NCBI GenBank assembly: GCA_030613765.1
Contig: JAUWLI010000215.1
Location: 1 to 5,596, forward strand
Length of the DNA: 5,596 bases
DNA from: Phycisphaerae bacterium
GTDB taxonomy: Bacteria > Planctomycetota > Phycisphaerae > Sedimentisphaerales > SG8-4
Direction of reading: 5' to 3'
This document shows, in pieces, positions 4,830 to 5,596 of the stretch (its first letter is position 1; the number at the start of each line of letters is the position of its first letter). The notes under the pieces were generated by a model, which was given only the letters and a program-made list of their open reading frames with translations, was not told the origin of the DNA and ran no database searches. Position numbers and translations under genes: made by a program.

Positions 4830-5596
4830 ATGCGTATATCACGATTAATCACGGTTATTTCAATCACAATCATACTAACCGGCGTATCTTTTACTTCGGT
4901 CTTTGCGCTGGAAACAATCACTGTTCGGCCAACAGAAATCGACGACGTCCTCACCAATCCCGGAATCGGATTTATGACATTCCAGAGATTCAACGGCGAT
5001 ACCCTAAATCAAGCTAAACGCTGGACTGAGGGCAAGCCCATTGTCTATCAGGAATTTGATGGCAACTTGCAAAATAAAGACTACCCCATGACGTCGATAG
5101 CCTATTTCCGAATTTATTGGAAGTTCATCGAACCGAATATGGGCAAATACCGCTGGGACTTGATAGATAATGCGCTCAAAACAGCTCACCAGAGACAGCA
5201 ATCTCTGATGTTGCGCATCGCGCCCTACGGAACCGGAACAGAAAACGATGTCCCTGATTGGTATCGTACAATGGTTGGCGAGAGAAAAGATTTGCCCGTA
5301 AAGAAGTGGCAGGTAGACCCGGAAGATCCCCGCTACGTAAAGTATTTCACAAAAATGATAAAGATTATGGGCAAACGCTACGACGGCCACCCCGACCTCG
5401 AAAGCATTGACGTTTCGATTGTCGGAGCATGGGGTGAAGGTGCGGGCTCCGCTCAATTGACAGATAAAACAAGACAGGCACTGGTCGACGCTTATATCGA
5501 CTCCTTTAAAAAGACACATCTTGTTATGCTCCTCACCGACAAGAAAACAAACAGCTACGCCCTTTCAAAAGCGGACGTCGGCTGGAGGATCGATTG
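4830..5596 (+). CDS. secreted glycoside-hydrolase-like (beta/alpha)8 protein, DUF4832/GH42-like (3'-truncated)
   Basis: The frame opens at ATG 4830, preceded by AAAGGA (4815-4820) with 9-nt spacing, and stays open through 255 codons to the right edge. It starts with a Sec signal peptide (charged MRISR, hydrophobic 6-22, probable cleavage after VFA at 26). The mature part has NPGIGF (43-48), YFRIYWKFIEPNMGKYRWD (92-110), a strand LMLRIAPYG, DVPDWY, and ESIDVSIVGAWGEG with W201 and E203. This order (NPG start, a W..EP.-G-Y-W-D strand, then a WGE strand end) resembles TIM-barrel glycosidase-like proteins annotated with DUF4832/DUF4874 and, more distantly, GH42. E203 could be the acid/base glutamate, but the second catalytic residue would lie beyond the window. 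Substrate is unknown. It follows DUF362 by 66 bp on the same strand and is probably in the same operon. Being Sec-exported, it should end up in the same compartment as its neighbours. Confidence 0.8.
   Translation, partial: MRISRLITVISITIILTGVSFTSVFALETITVRPTEIDDVLTNPGIGFMTFQRFNGDTLNQAKRWTEGKPIVYQEFDGNLQNKDYPMTSIAYFRIYWKFIEPNMGKYRWDLIDNALKTAHQRQQSLMLRIAPYGTGTENDVPDWYRTMVGERKDLPVKKWQVDPEDPRYVKYFTKMIKIMGKRYDGHPDLESIDVSIVGAWGEGAGSAQLTDKTRQALVDAYIDSFKKTHLVMLLTDKKTNSYALSKADVGWRID

Noticed and set aside
5004..5519. A 171-residue open frame on the - strand
   Set aside because: It lies opposite the hydrolase-like gene, which has a ribosome binding site, signal peptide and recognisable motifs; the antisense product shows no family pattern.

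Overview
The window looks like a chromosomal piece of a Gram-negative bacterium of roughly 45% GC (estimated by eye). The gene content fits Planctomycetota best, probably the Phycisphaerae/Sedimentisphaerales side. This is inferred from three things: a TatC with a large first periplasmic loop, a DUF6599-like membrane-anchored protein next to a twin-arginine DUF362 protein, and a following secreted glycoside-hydrolase-like protein. No 16S or other marker gene is present, so the assignment is tentative. There is no CRISPR array, insertion sequence, tRNA, rRNA or phage gene.

Layout. Positions 1-225 (+) are the 3' end of a beta-CASP metallo-beta-lactamase RNA nuclease gene. It converges on a leftward block (278-2641, - strand) holding, in order of transcription, a nitrilase-superfamily hydrolase (1886-2641), then, from their own promoter, tatA (1416-1691) and tatC (278-1357). 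No tatB is visible. A rightward block starts at 2785: a DUF6599-like one-TM protein (2785-3768), a DUF362 protein with a twin-arginine signal (3768-4763, overlapping by one base), and the 5' part of a Sec-secreted TIM-barrel protein that runs off the window (4830-5596).

Regulation. Three promoters close to the sigma70 consensus can be read. The tat promoter is TTGACA-18-TATAAT on the - strand. The nitrilase promoter (TTGACC-17-TATAGT, -) and the rightward-operon promoter (TTGACA-17-TATAAT, +) are laid over each other and share -10 bases, so they probably exclude each other. A 10-mer TCTAACGGGG lies just upstream of the -35 of both leftward promoters. Each copy has a near-perfect inverted partner nearby (1751-1810 and 2722-2759). 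This is the most unusual non-coding signal in the window and suggests a shared operator or a dispersed repeat family.

How the genes fit together. TatA and TatC form a minimal twin-arginine translocase, and the DUF362 protein 1 kb beyond the nitrilase carries an RRQFL signal, so it is a likely client. The DUF6599-like protein is translationally coupled to it and may be its membrane partner. The downstream secreted hydrolase-like protein suggests an envelope or periplasmic role for the operon. The most distinctive protein feature is the TatC insertion of about 100 residues, which ends in a nearly all-charged 7-residue tandem repeat encoded by 21-bp DNA repeats.
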